Assembly: GCF_001518815.1 (NCBI RefSeq)
Contig: NZ_CP013987.1
Coordinates: forward strand, 909,001 to 973,000
Length of the DNA: 64,000 bases
Reading direction: 5' to 3'
DNA from: Pseudomonas oryzihabitans
Lineage (GTDB): Bacteria; Pseudomonadota; Gammaproteobacteria; Pseudomonadales; Pseudomonadaceae
The notes below the pieces were generated by a model that worked only from the letters and a program-made list of their open reading frames with translations, was not told the origin of the DNA and did no database searches. This document shows, piece after piece, positions 29,491 to 38,105 of the stretch (the first letter of the stretch is position 1; each line of letters opens with the position of its first letter). The position numbers and the translations under genes were made by a program.

Positions 29491-30293
29491 CCCTGGAATT
29501 GCATGAACCCTTCGCCAGCCTCTGGGCCGGCCAGGATCCCTTCGTCGCCGTGGAAGCCTTGCAGGGCCAGGTCTATCGCGAGCTGGACGGGCGCCGTACC
29601 CTGCGCACCGAGGTGGCCGGACGGGGTTATTTCGTCAAGATCCACCGCGGCATCGGCTGGGGCGAGATCGCCAAGAATCTGCTGCAGGCCAAGCAGCCAG
29701 TGCTGGGCGCGCGTCAGGAATGGCAGGCCATCGAGCGCCTGCACCAGGTCGGCGTGCCGACCATGACCGCCGTGGCCTTCGGCGAGCGCGGTGCCAATCC
29801 GGCGACCCAGCATTCCTTCATCATCACCGAAGAGCTGGCGCCTACCGTCAGCCTCGAAGACTTCAGTCTCGACTGGGTCCGCCAGCCGCCCGAACCGGGG
29901 CTCAAGCGGGCGCTGATCGCCGAGGTGGCGCGCATGACCGGCACCATGCACCGCGCCGGCGTCAATCATCGTGACTGCTATATCTGCCATTTCCTGCTCG
30001 ACACCGCCCAGCCGGTCACGGTGGCCAACCTGCGACTATGGCTGATCGACCTGCACCGTGCCCAGTGCCGCACCCAGGTGCCCCGGCGCTGGCGCGACAA
30101 GGACCTGGCCGGGCTGTATTTCTCCGCCTTGGGCATCGGCCTGACGCGGCGCGACTTTCTGCGCTTTCTGCGTGGTTACTTCCAGCGGCCGCTACGCGAG
30201 GTCCTGCGCGACGAGGCGCCCCTGCTGGCCCGTCTCGAACGCAAGGCCGCCGCGCTGCTGGAACGCAAGGAACGCTATGGGGATCGGCTCTGA
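29487..30293 (+). CDS. waaP: LPS core heptose I kinase WaaP
   Basis: Kinase of 268 residues that phosphorylates heptose I (with proposed tyrosine kinase activity) and is essential or near-essential in P. aeruginosa. A predicted ATP lysine is in GYFVKIHRGIGWGEI. The catalytic loop is VNHRDCYICHFLLD, with the Asp in HRD and His in place of the usual Asn. The metal-binding Asp is in LWLIDLHRAQ. It is the first of four consecutive kinase-like genes here; its stop overlaps the next ATG by one base (TGATG). Confidence 0.95.
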   Translation: MTLELHEPFASLWAGQDPFVAVEALQGQVYRELDGRRTLRTEVAGRGYFVKIHRGIGWGEIAKNLLQAKQPVLGARQEWQAIERLHQVGVPTMTAVAFGERGANPATQHSFIITEELAPTVSLEDFSLDWVRQPPEPGLKRALIAEVARMTGTMHRAGVNHRDCYICHFLLDTAQPVTVANLRLWLIDLHRAQCRTQVPRRWRDKDLAGLYFSALGIGLTRRDFLRFLRGYFQRPLREVLRDEAPLLARLERKAAALLERKERYGDRL

Positions 30294-31024
30294 TGGCTGA
30301 CTGGCGGATCGATTCCAGCGTCGCCCACCTGCCCGAATTCGCGACCCTCGAAGCGGTGTTCGCCCTCAGCGGCGAGCGCCTGACCAGCGATCCGCTATCG
30401 GAAGTGGTGCGCATCGAGCGCGACGGCATCCGCTACTACGTCAAGCGCTACCACGGCGCCGGCAAGGGGCTGCGCCGCTATGTGGGGCGGCCGCGGGTCA
30501 AGGCCGAATGGCAGAATCTCAAGCGCTTCGCCAAATGGGGCATCGCCACCGCACCGGTGGTGGCCTGGGGCATGGAGCGCTCGCCACGGGGCTTCGCCCG
30601 GGGCGCCATGATCACCCGCGAGATTCCCAACACCCTGGATCTGGCCGAGCTCGCACGGCGCGAAGATCCACGGCTGCGCGACCGGGTCTGGGTGGACAAC
30701 GTCAGTCGCCAGCTGGCCGCGGCGACCCGCACCCTGCACGACCACCATTTCGTCCACAACGATCTCAAGTGGCGCAATCTGCTGGTGGATGGCCAAGGCG
30801 TGCTCTATCTCATCGATTGCCCGGCCGGCGCCTTCTGGGTCGGCCACTGGCTGCGCTGGCGCATCGTCAAGGACCTGGCCTGCCTGGATAAGGTGGCCAA
30901 GTACCAGCTGTCGCGCACCCAACGCCTCAGGTTCTATCTGCAATACCGTGGCCGCGCGCGCCTCAGCGACAACGACAAGGGGCGCATCCGCGAGGTGCTG
31001 GACTATTTCAAGGGGCGGGAATGA
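30293..31024 (+). CDS. LPS core kinase of the Kdo/WaaP family
   Basis: Kinase-like protein of 243 residues in the position of P. aeruginosa PA5008. The ATP lysine is in IRYYVKRYHGAGKGL. The catalytic loop FVHNDLKWRNLLV keeps both Asp and Asn, and the metal-binding region reads YLIDCPAGAFW. This is the most canonical kinase site of the group. It should phosphorylate a core sugar, presumably heptose, in the cytosol. The start codon overlaps the waaP stop, and the gene overlaps the next by 4 bases. Confidence 0.85.
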   Translation: MADWRIDSSVAHLPEFATLEAVFALSGERLTSDPLSEVVRIERDGIRYYVKRYHGAGKGLRRYVGRPRVKAEWQNLKRFAKWGIATAPVVAWGMERSPRGFARGAMITREIPNTLDLAELARREDPRLRDRVWVDNVSRQLAAATRTLHDHHFVHNDLKWRNLLVDGQGVLYLIDCPAGAFWVGHWLRWRIVKDLACLDKVAKYQLSRTQRLRFYLQYRGRARLSDNDKGRIREVLDYFKGRE

Positions 31025-31776
31025 ACGAGGTATGGGCGGCCGAGGACAAGGCCGTGCTGGCCGGCCAGGGCCTGGACAGCTTCGAGGCGCTATGGGCTCT
31101 GGAGCTGGCCGCGGTGGACGAGCCCAATCGCGGCCGTGGCGGCTTCAGCCAGGTGTTTCGCCTGGATGTGGCTGGGCACGGCTACTACCTCAAGCGCCAG
31201 CGCGATTACCTGACCCGCACCCTGGCCCGTCCCCTGGGCGAACCGACCTTTGCTCGCGAGAGCCGCAACATCCGCCGCTACGCCGCGCGCGGCATCCCCG
31301 CGCTGGAGCTGGCCTACTACGGCGAGCGCCGCGATGAGCAAGGATGGCGCGCCATCCTGGTGACCCGTGCGCTGGACGAATGGCGCGACCTCGACAGCTG
31401 GCTGCGCCTCTGGCCGCACCTGGCCCCGGACGAGCGCCAGGCGGTGCTGGTCGCCGTGGGTGACCTGGCCCGGCGCCTGCACGGTGCTGGCCAGGTGCAT
31501 GGCTGCTTCTATCCCAAGCACCTCTTCTTGCAACGCCAGGGCGAAGGCCTGGTCGCGCGGCTGATCGATCTGGAAAAGACCCGCCCGCTGCTGTTCGGCC
31601 GGCGTGATCGCCTGCGCGATCTCGAACCTCTGCTGCGCCGTGCGCCCGAGTGGAGCGAGCAGGACGTCGCGCGACTCCTGGCCAGCTACCTGCAACAACC
31701 CCAGGACAGCGCCGCGGTGCGTGACTGGAGTCGCCGCCTGGCGGGTCGGCGGCGTCACAAGGAGCGCAAGGCATGA
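31021..31776 (+). CDS. InaA-type LPS kinase-like protein
   Basis: Protein of 251 residues with the same unusual active-site pattern as the ColR-linked protein at 4444: VHGCFYPKHLFL for the catalytic loop and RLIDLEKTRPLLF for the metal site. Cys replaces the catalytic Asp. Other shared blocks are GYYLKRQRDYLTRTLARPLG and QGWRAILVTRALDEWRDLDS. The two genes are therefore paralogues in different loci. Its place among core kinases argues for a role in core phosphorylation. It is coupled on both sides by ATGA overlaps. Confidence 0.83.
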   Translation: MNEVWAAEDKAVLAGQGLDSFEALWALELAAVDEPNRGRGGFSQVFRLDVAGHGYYLKRQRDYLTRTLARPLGEPTFARESRNIRRYAARGIPALELAYYGERRDEQGWRAILVTRALDEWRDLDSWLRLWPHLAPDERQAVLVAVGDLARRLHGAGQVHGCFYPKHLFLQRQGEGLVARLIDLEKTRPLLFGRRDRLRDLEPLLRRAPEWSEQDVARLLASYLQQPQDSAAVRDWSRRLAGRRRHKERKA

Positions 31777-33194
31777 CCCTGGAACAGCTGGCCAAGGCCG
31801 GCCGTGCGCCGACGCTGCCACTGAGGATCGAGCTGCCCGGCGGTGAGCTGGAGCTGCTGTCGCTGCTGCGGGTGCTGCCCGGCCAGCGCTATGTCGGCGA
31901 GGCGCGTTGGCAGGGGCGGCGGGTGCTGGCCAAGCTGCTGGTGGGCGAGCGCGCCGCCCGGCAATTCGCCCGGGAGCGCGAGGGCTGTCGTCTGCTGGCC
32001 GCCGCCGGGGCGCCGACCCCAGCGCTGCTCGACAGCGGCGAGGCGAGCGGGCAGGGCGCCTGGCTGCTGTTCGACTTCATCGAGGCGGCGCCCAGTGTCG
32101 AGCACCTCTGGCAGCGGATCGCTGGCGAGCCGCCCCTGTCTCCCGCGCAGAACGACCTGCTCGGCATGGCCCTCGCCACCCTGGCGCGGTTGCACGCCCA
32201 GGGCCTCTGGCAGGCCGATCTGCATCTCGACAACCTGCTGGTCAAGGATGGCGCGGCACTGGTCATAGACGCGGCGGACATTCAGGCCGAAACGGTCGGC
32301 CAGCCGCTGTCCCAGGCGCGCGTGCAGGAGAACCTGGCGGTGTTTTTCGCCCAGCTGCCTGCCACCCTGGATGCTCAGCTGGAAGAGCTGCTGATCAATT
32401 ATCTGCTGGTCAACGCCGAGCACGCCTTGCGTCTGGAGGCCTTGCTGGCGCGGACCGCCGAGATCCGTCGCTGGCGCCTGACCGATTACCTCAAGAAGAG
32501 CGGCCGGGAATGCACCCTGTTCGCCGTCACCCGTAGCGCCTTTGGGCTGATCGCCGTGCGGCGCACCTGGCTTAGCCGCCTGGAAGGCCTGCTGACCGAT
32601 CCCGATGCGGCCCTGGCCGGGCTGCCGACCTTCAAGGACGGCGGCGCCGCCACCGTGGCCCGGCTGCCCTGGCAGGGTCAGGACCTGGTGCTCAAGAGAT
32701 ACAACATCAAGGGCTTCGGCCACTGGCTGACGCGTTTCTGGCGACCGAGCCGGGCCTGGCACAGCTGGCGCGAAGGGCATCGGCTGCTGTTTCTCGGCAT
32801 TCCCACGCCGGAACCCCTGGCCGTGCGCGAGCGACGCTTCCTCGGCCTGCGCGGTCGCGCCTACCTGGTGACGCCCTTCGTCGACGGGCCCAATCTGCTG
32901 GAGCGCTTCGCGCCCTATGTGGATTCCGCACCGCCGGCGGCCGAGCTGGACGCCCTGCTGGCGCTGGTCGAGGCCCTGCGCCGCGAGCGCCTCGGTCATG
33001 GCGACTTCAAGGGCACCAACCTGATCTGGCACGGCGGCCGCTGGCTGGTGATCGACCTCGACGCCCTGCAGGCCCATGACAGCGACCGGGCCTACGCTGG
33101 TGCCTATGCCCGCGATCGTGCCCGGTTGCTGCGCAACTGGCCGGCTGACAGTGCCCTGCATCGCCTGCTCGACGAGCGCCTGCCGCCGGCCTGA
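31773..33194 (+). CDS. Tandem-domain LPS core kinase
   Basis: Protein of 473 residues with two kinase-like halves. The N-terminal half has WQADLHLDNLLV and ALVIDAADIQAE; the C-terminal half has LVLKRYNIKGFGHWLTRF, LGHGDFKGTNLIW and WLVIDLDALQAH. Both keep catalytic Asp, Asn and metal Asp. It is twice the length of its neighbours and matches the place and size of P. aeruginosa PA5006. It probably phosphorylates core sugars. It closes the waaF-to-kinase run; a 186-base gap with a hairpin and possible promoter follows. Confidence 0.83.
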   Translation: MTLEQLAKAGRAPTLPLRIELPGGELELLSLLRVLPGQRYVGEARWQGRRVLAKLLVGERAARQFAREREGCRLLAAAGAPTPALLDSGEASGQGAWLLFDFIEAAPSVEHLWQRIAGEPPLSPAQNDLLGMALATLARLHAQGLWQADLHLDNLLVKDGAALVIDAADIQAETVGQPLSQARVQENLAVFFAQLPATLDAQLEELLINYLLVNAEHALRLEALLARTAEIRRWRLTDYLKKSGRECTLFAVTRSAFGLIAVRRTWLSRLEGLLTDPDAALAGLPTFKDGGAATVARLPWQGQDLVLKRYNIKGFGHWLTRFWRPSRAWHSWREGHRLLFLGIPTPEPLAVRERRFLGLRGRAYLVTPFVDGPNLLERFAPYVDSAPPAAELDALLALVEALRRERLGHGDFKGTNLIWHGGRWLVIDLDALQAHDSDRAYAGAYARDRARLLRNWPADSALHRLLDERLPPA

Positions 33195-33279
33195 GCGGCG
33201 TACCGTCATCTGTACCGGGGCTGAATCGCCGTGCGCTAAGCCCCGGTCCGGCGTGCGGCCATTACCCGTGGCCTGCCTG

Positions 33280-33302
33280 AACGGCTATAATTCGCCGTTT
33301 TT
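33280..33302 (+). promoter_or_regulatory. Hairpin with TATAAT loop before the carbamoyltransferase gene
   Basis: AACGGC (33280-33285) and GCCGTT (33294-33299) pair across an 8-base loop that contains TATAAT at 33286-33291, and TTT extends to 33302. It could be a weak terminator for the kinase run or a -10 box for the next gene. TTACCC at 33262 is a poor -35 with 18-base spacing. The sequence does not decide between them. Confidence 0.4.
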
Positions 33303-33380
33303 GAGGCGAGGCGGGCCTGCAGCGGCCTCGCGAAACCCCGGCGAACTCCCCTGGCTTCGCCCTGTACAGAGGCTTTACCT

Positions 33381-35123
33381 GTGTCCCTGACCGTCCTTGG
33401 CCTGTCCGGCGCCCTCAGCCACGATCCCTCCGCCGCGCTCTACATCGACGGCAAGCTGATCGCCGCGGTGGAAGAAGAACGCTTCGTGCGCGACAAGCAT
33501 GCCAAGAATCGCATGCCCTACGAGTCGGCCAAGTTCTGCCTGGAGCAGGCCGGGATCACCCCCGCCGATGTCGACGTGGTGGCCATCCCCTATGCGCCCA
33601 TCAGCCTCTTCGGTGAAGCCCGTTGGCACTACGCCAAGCGCTACGCCTATGCCCCGGATCGTGCCCTGGACGCCATCCTGTTCGGCAATCGCCGCTACCA
33701 CCGCTACCAGAAGCGCATCGAGTGGTGCCTGGTGCAACTGGGCTTCGACCTGAATAAGGTCAAGCTGGAGGCCGTCGAGCACCACCTGGCCCACGCGTCC
33801 AGTGCCTATCACTGCTCGGGTTTCAGCGAGAAGACCGCCATCCTCGGCATCGACGGCAAGGGCGAGTACGCCACAACCTTCTTCGGCTACGGCGAGAACG
33901 GCAAGATCCACAAGATCAAGGAGTTCTACGATCCGGACTCCCTGGGCGGCCTCTATGGCGCCCTCACCGAATTCCTCGGCTTCGAGATGCTCGACGGCGA
34001 ATTCAAGGTCATGGGCATGGCGCCCTATGGCGACGCCAGCAAGTACGATTTCTCGCGCCTGGCGAAATTCGAGAACGGCGAGCTGATCATCAACACCGAC
34101 TACGCCAACGTCATCGGCTTCCGTCGCTACAAGGAAAAGGGCAAGGGCTACTACTTCTCGCCCAAGCTCATCGAGTGGCTGGGGCCCAAGCGCGAAGGTG
34201 ACATCGCCGACGATCCCTACATCCACTACGCCGCCAGCATGCAGGCGCTGTTCGAACGCCTGGCGCTGGAGATGATGGACTACTACCTGGGCGACATCAT
34301 CCGCGAAACCGGCAAGATCGCCTTTGCCGGCGGCTGCGCGCTCAACGTCAAGCTCAACCAGAAGATCATCGCCCGTCCCGAGGTCAAGGAACTATTCGTC
34401 CAGCCCGCTTCGGGCGATGCCGGTACCGCCGTTGGCGCCGCTGCCTACGTCTCCCATGCCCGTGGCGTGCCGGTGGAAAAGATGGAGCACGTCTATCTCG
34501 GCCCTGGCTACAGCAACGAAGACGTCATCGCCGCCTGCGCCCGTCACCCCAAGGCGCCCAAGTGGGAGCGGATCGAGAACATGCCCCAGCGCATCGCCGA
34601 GATCATGGTGGCCGGCAATCCGGTGGCCTGGTTCCAGGGGCGCCTGGAGTTCGGGCCGCGTGCCCTCGGCGGTCGCTCCATCATCGGTTGCCCCAGCGTG
34701 CCGGGCGTGGCCGACCGCATCAACGCCCAGATCAAGTTCCGCGAGCGCTGGCGCCCGTTCTGCCCGTCCATGCTCGATACCGTGGCGCCGCAGATGCTCA
34801 AGGTCGATCACCCTTCGCCCTTCATGACCTTTACCTTCGAGGTCAACGAGGAGTGGAAGAACCGGGTGCCCGAGGTGGTCCACGAAGACGGTACCTCCCG
34901 CGCCCAGGTGCTGGAGCGCCGCCATAATCCGCGCTGGTACGACCTCATGGTCGAGCTAGAAAAGCTCACCGGCAACGGCGTATCCCTTAATACCTCGCTC
35001 AACCGCCGCGGCGAACCCATGGTCTGCTCGCCTACCGACGCCCTGAACATGTTCTTCGGCTCGGATCTGCAGTACCTGATCATGGAAGATGTCCTGGTGA
35101 TCAAGGAGGGGGCCGGCCTATGA
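33381..35123 (+). CDS. wapO: LPS core carbamoyltransferase
   Basis: NodU/CmcH-family O-carbamoyltransferase of 580 residues, matching P. aeruginosa PA5005, which carbamoylates heptose II of the core. N-terminal SGALSHDPSAALYIDGKL and AVEEERFVRDKHAKNRMP, the VEHHLAHASSAYHCSGF metal/carbamoyl-phosphate motif, and FAGGCALNVKLNQKI lie in the N-terminal domain. FGPRALGGRSIIGCP, KFRERWRPFCPSM and RRGEPMVCSPTDALNMFF form the YrdC-like carbamoyl-transfer part. It starts with GTG, with AGAGG 9 bases upstream, and overlaps wapH by 4 bases. Confidence 0.9.
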   Translation: MSLTVLGLSGALSHDPSAALYIDGKLIAAVEEERFVRDKHAKNRMPYESAKFCLEQAGITPADVDVVAIPYAPISLFGEARWHYAKRYAYAPDRALDAILFGNRRYHRYQKRIEWCLVQLGFDLNKVKLEAVEHHLAHASSAYHCSGFSEKTAILGIDGKGEYATTFFGYGENGKIHKIKEFYDPDSLGGLYGALTEFLGFEMLDGEFKVMGMAPYGDASKYDFSRLAKFENGELIINTDYANVIGFRRYKEKGKGYYFSPKLIEWLGPKREGDIADDPYIHYAASMQALFERLALEMMDYYLGDIIRETGKIAFAGGCALNVKLNQKIIARPEVKELFVQPASGDAGTAVGAAAYVSHARGVPVEKMEHVYLGPGYSNEDVIAACARHPKAPKWERIENMPQRIAEIMVAGNPVAWFQGRLEFGPRALGGRSIIGCPSVPGVADRINAQIKFRERWRPFCPSMLDTVAPQMLKVDHPSPFMTFTFEVNEEWKNRVPEVVHEDGTSRAQVLERRHNPRWYDLMVELEKLTGNGVSLNTSLNRRGEPMVCSPTDALNMFFGSDLQYLIMEDVLVIKEGAGL

Positions 35124-36253
35124 CGCGTTCCGCCGAACCGCGAGTGCTGCAGTTCTGTCATGGCTACGACGGTCCCTTTCTCGACTGCGCCCGCCAGACC
35201 GCCAGCCTCTTCGCGGGCAGCGGCTATCGCGTCACCACGGTCTTTCTCACCGGCACCGCCGATGCCGAGGTGGCCGCCGGCTGCGGCAGCGACGAAGTGC
35301 TGTTCCTAGAGTATTCCTCACGCGACGTGCGTGGCCTCAAGCTTGGCGCCATCCAGGCGCTGCGCGAGATCGTTCGCTCGCGGGGCATCCGCTTCGTCAT
35401 CGCCCATCGCTTCAAGCCGATCTGGATCGCCTGCCTGGCCACCAATCTGCCGGTGATCGGCGTCCACCACGCCTTTGGCGACTACGACCGAGTCGGTCGC
35501 CGGCTGTTCGCCAAGCTGATGAGCAAGCGCCTGACGCTCCTGGCAGTCTCCGATGCGGTGCGCGACGAGATCCGCCAGCGCCTCAAGGACTGGCCGGCCG
35601 AGCGTATCGAGACCCTCTACAACCGCCTGGATGTCGAGGCGGTGGAGCGTGAGCTGTTGCCGGCCGATCAGGCACGCGCCGAGCTCAAGCTGCCCCAGGA
35701 GGCCTGGATCGTCGGTAACGTCGGCCGCCTGCACCCGGACAAGGACCAGGCCACGCTGCTGCGCGGCTTCGCCGCTGCCCTGCCGACCCTTCCGGCCAAC
35801 GCCCTGCTGGCCATTCTCGGCAAGGGCCGCCTGGAAGACGACCTCAAGGACCTCGCTCGCGAACTGGCCATTGCCGACCGGGTGGTCTTCCTGGGTCAGG
35901 TGGAAGGCGCACGGCGGTATTTCAAGGCCTTCGATGTCTTCGCCCTGAGCTCCGATCACGAGCCCTTCGGCATGGTCCTGCTGGAAGCCATGGCCGCCGG
36001 CGTGCCGCTGATCGCCACCTCCTGCGGTGGCGCCCGCGAGATCGTCGAAGGCGTCGGCTTCCTCTTCCCCCTGGGGGACGCCGAAGCCCTCGGTCAGGGC
36101 CTGCAGCATCTGGGTCGGCTGGCGCCGAGCCAGCGACGTGCCTGCGTGCAGCACATGCGCGAACGCCTGGCCGAGCGCTTCTCCGATGAGGCCGTGCGCC
36201 GCGACTTCTGGCGTTTGCCCATGGTCGCCGCCTTCAAGGCCCCGGCGCCGTGA
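35120..36253 (+). CDS. wapH: LPS core glycosyltransferase WapH
   Basis: GT4-family glycosyltransferase of 377 residues in the place of P. aeruginosa PA5004 (wapH), between the carbamoyltransferase and the variable outer-core genes. VGNVGRLHPDKDQATLLRGF and DHEPFGMVLLEAMAAGVPLI are the donor-binding and EX7E motifs of the family. It adds an outer-core hexose from a nucleotide sugar on the cytosolic side. It overlaps the following gene by 4 bases (GTGA). Confidence 0.85.
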   Translation: MTRSAEPRVLQFCHGYDGPFLDCARQTASLFAGSGYRVTTVFLTGTADAEVAAGCGSDEVLFLEYSSRDVRGLKLGAIQALREIVRSRGIRFVIAHRFKPIWIACLATNLPVIGVHHAFGDYDRVGRRLFAKLMSKRLTLLAVSDAVRDEIRQRLKDWPAERIETLYNRLDVEAVERELLPADQARAELKLPQEAWIVGNVGRLHPDKDQATLLRGFAAALPTLPANALLAILGKGRLEDDLKDLARELAIADRVVFLGQVEGARRYFKAFDVFALSSDHEPFGMVLLEAMAAGVPLIATSCGGAREIVEGVGFLFPLGDAEALGQGLQHLGRLAPSQRRACVQHMRERLAERFSDEAVRRDFWRLPMVAAFKAPAP

Positions 36254-37209
36254 AAGTCCTGTTCCTGGTCCAGAAGGAGCAACGCATCCTGCTGGACCAC
36301 TTCTATGCCAGCATCGCCGCCCAGTGCGATTGCGACCTGCGCTGGCTGAGCGACGAGGAACAGGCCGATCTGCGCGGCTATTTCCGCCGTGCCGTGCCCC
36401 GGCCCGAGCAATACGATCGCATCCTGCTGTTTCTCAGATTCAAGAAACAGCTCAAGCAGGTCTCGTTCATCCGCAGCCTGCCCAATCTGGTGGAGCTGGA
36501 GCACGACGCCTACCAGAATTTCATTCCCTGCAAGTACACCGGCAAATTCAGCCGCTACTACCAGGCCATGCCCCACGCGCGCGTGCTGGTCTCCGGCGCC
36601 GGCGTGGCGCGCCGATTGCGGGAGGAGGGAGTGGATGCCGTCTTCGTGCCCAAGGGCTACGACGACAGCCGCCTGCGCGACCTCGGGCTCGAACGTGACA
36701 TCGAACTGGGCTTCGTCGGCAGCCTGGGCAGCGTGGCCTACAGCGGGCGCAAGCAGCTGCTGGAAGATTTGGCCAAGGTCGAGCCGTTACTGATCACCAA
36801 GACCCGCTCGGGCGACGAATACCTGCAGACGCTCAATCGCATCCGCTTCTTTGTCGGCGCCGATGTCGGCATGGGCGAATACATGATTAAGAACTTCGAG
36901 GCCATGGCCTGCGGCTGCGTGCTCTTCACCTTTGATCAGGGCGAAGAGGAGAATCGCGCGCTGGGGTTCGAGGATGGCGTCAACGTGGTGCTCTATCGCT
37001 CGCTGGACGAGTTGCGTGAAAAACTCGCAGGGCTGCGCAGGGATCCGCTGTCTGCAGTACGTATTGCTAAATGTGGAAAAAAGTTAGCAGTGGAAAAATT
37101 CTCGTTTTTTGCAATAGGCGAAACGGTAGCCCAGCATTTAAGGCCAAGGCTGCGCGTGAAGCATATGGAAAAGCGTTCCATGCTAAGAAGATGGTTAAAG
37201 TTATGTTGA
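36250..37209 (+). CDS. Glycosyltransferase (GT-B type, CgeB-like C-terminal domain)
   Basis: Protein of 319 residues. The C-terminal half has ELGFVGSLGSVAYSGRKQLL, FVGADVGMGEYMIKNFEAMA and CGCVLFTFDQGEEEN, as in glycosyltransferases that end in a CgeB/Glyco_trans_1_2 domain. The N-terminal half (KVLFLVQKEQ, LFLRFKKQLKQVSFIR, ELEHDAYQNFIPCKYTG) is less typical. It starts with GTG overlapping the wapH stop. The first 800 bases are GC-rich; the last 150 or so are AT-rich, so the left edge of the outer-core cassette falls inside this gene. Presumed role is adding a core sugar; donor and acceptor are unknown. Confidence 0.72.
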   Translation: MKVLFLVQKEQRILLDHFYASIAAQCDCDLRWLSDEEQADLRGYFRRAVPRPEQYDRILLFLRFKKQLKQVSFIRSLPNLVELEHDAYQNFIPCKYTGKFSRYYQAMPHARVLVSGAGVARRLREEGVDAVFVPKGYDDSRLRDLGLERDIELGFVGSLGSVAYSGRKQLLEDLAKVEPLLITKTRSGDEYLQTLNRIRFFVGADVGMGEYMIKNFEAMACGCVLFTFDQGEEENRALGFEDGVNVVLYRSLDELREKLAGLRRDPLSAVRIAKCGKKLAVEKFSFFAIGETVAQHLRPRLRVKHMEKRSMLRRWLKLC

Positions 37210-38105
37210 GCTCAAAAATGCTAAACGCTGATGTGAAGGATGTTCCTTTGATAAGCGTTGTCATGCCTTGCTATAACCACATTGCTTATGTTGAGCAGGC
37301 CATCACTAGTGTGCTTAGGCAGGATCATGAGAGTTTTGAGTTAATTGTGGTCGATGACTGTTCAGTCGATGGCTCTTATGAGTTGCTGGAAGGCTTAAGC
37401 GCGCAACATGGCTTTAGACTTCTTAGGTTGGAATCGAATCAGGGCGTCTGCGCCGCGATGAACCGAGGCTTAGCGATTGCACGCGGCAAGTTTATTGCAA
37501 CAATGGATTCTGATGATGTGATGCTGCCAGGTCGGTTGAGCTTGCAATCAGCTTATCTTGAGAAAAACAGCCAGGTTGGTTTGGTTGGCGGTAAGGTTGT
37601 TTATATAGATAGAAATGGCTCTGAAATAAAGCGAGAAAAGATAGATGCTTCTGGCAGAGCGCATGTGTTAACAATTAAAGAAATACTGAGTGAGGCCTTT
37701 GCAGTCGGAGGGCCTGTGTCCATGTATAGGCTTGACATTCTGAATGGGCAAGATCCTTACGACGATAGTCTGCGAGTTCAGGACTTTCAAATGACTTTGA
37801 AAGTTGCAGCCTCTGGAAAAGAAGTTCATGTTTTACCATCTTGGATAACTGCCTATCGTCGGCACGGTACCAACATATCAAGAACACAGTATCGGCGACA
37901 GTTCGAAGACGATATGCATGCTATAGCTCCGTTTAATGGCTTGGCTGAGTATCAGCTTGCCCGTCGGGCTATTATAAATAAGGCGCTGAAGCATGCCGTA
38001 AAGGACTCTAAGATTTACGCTGTAAAACTTTTTTTTATGTTGCCTTTTTCAATGTGGAACAGTGTGACACTTAAAAGATTGCTTCGCTTTTTTCTTTCAT
38101 GGTAA
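37203..38105 (+). CDS. Family 2 glycosyltransferase
   Basis: GT-A fold glycosyltransferase of about 300 residues. ISVVMPCYNHIAYVEQAITS, ELIVVDDCSVDGSYELL, NQGVCAAMNRGLAIARGKFI and the DXD-bearing ATMDSDDVMLPGRLSLQ are typical GT2 motifs. YRRHGTNISRTQ lies near the end of the catalytic domain. Several starts are possible (37071, 37191, 37203, 37218); I favour 37203, which overlaps the previous stop slightly, because the earlier start would overlap it by 139 bases. AT-rich codon use contrasts with wapH. It probably adds an outer-core or O-antigen-attachment sugar. Confidence 0.82.
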   Translation: MLSSKMLNADVKDVPLISVVMPCYNHIAYVEQAITSVLRQDHESFELIVVDDCSVDGSYELLEGLSAQHGFRLLRLESNQGVCAAMNRGLAIARGKFIATMDSDDVMLPGRLSLQSAYLEKNSQVGLVGGKVVYIDRNGSEIKREKIDASGRAHVLTIKEILSEAFAVGGPVSMYRLDILNGQDPYDDSLRVQDFQMTLKVAASGKEVHVLPSWITAYRRHGTNISRTQYRRQFEDDMHAIAPFNGLAEYQLARRAIINKALKHAVKDSKIYAVKLFFMLPFSMWNSVTLKRLLRFFLSW

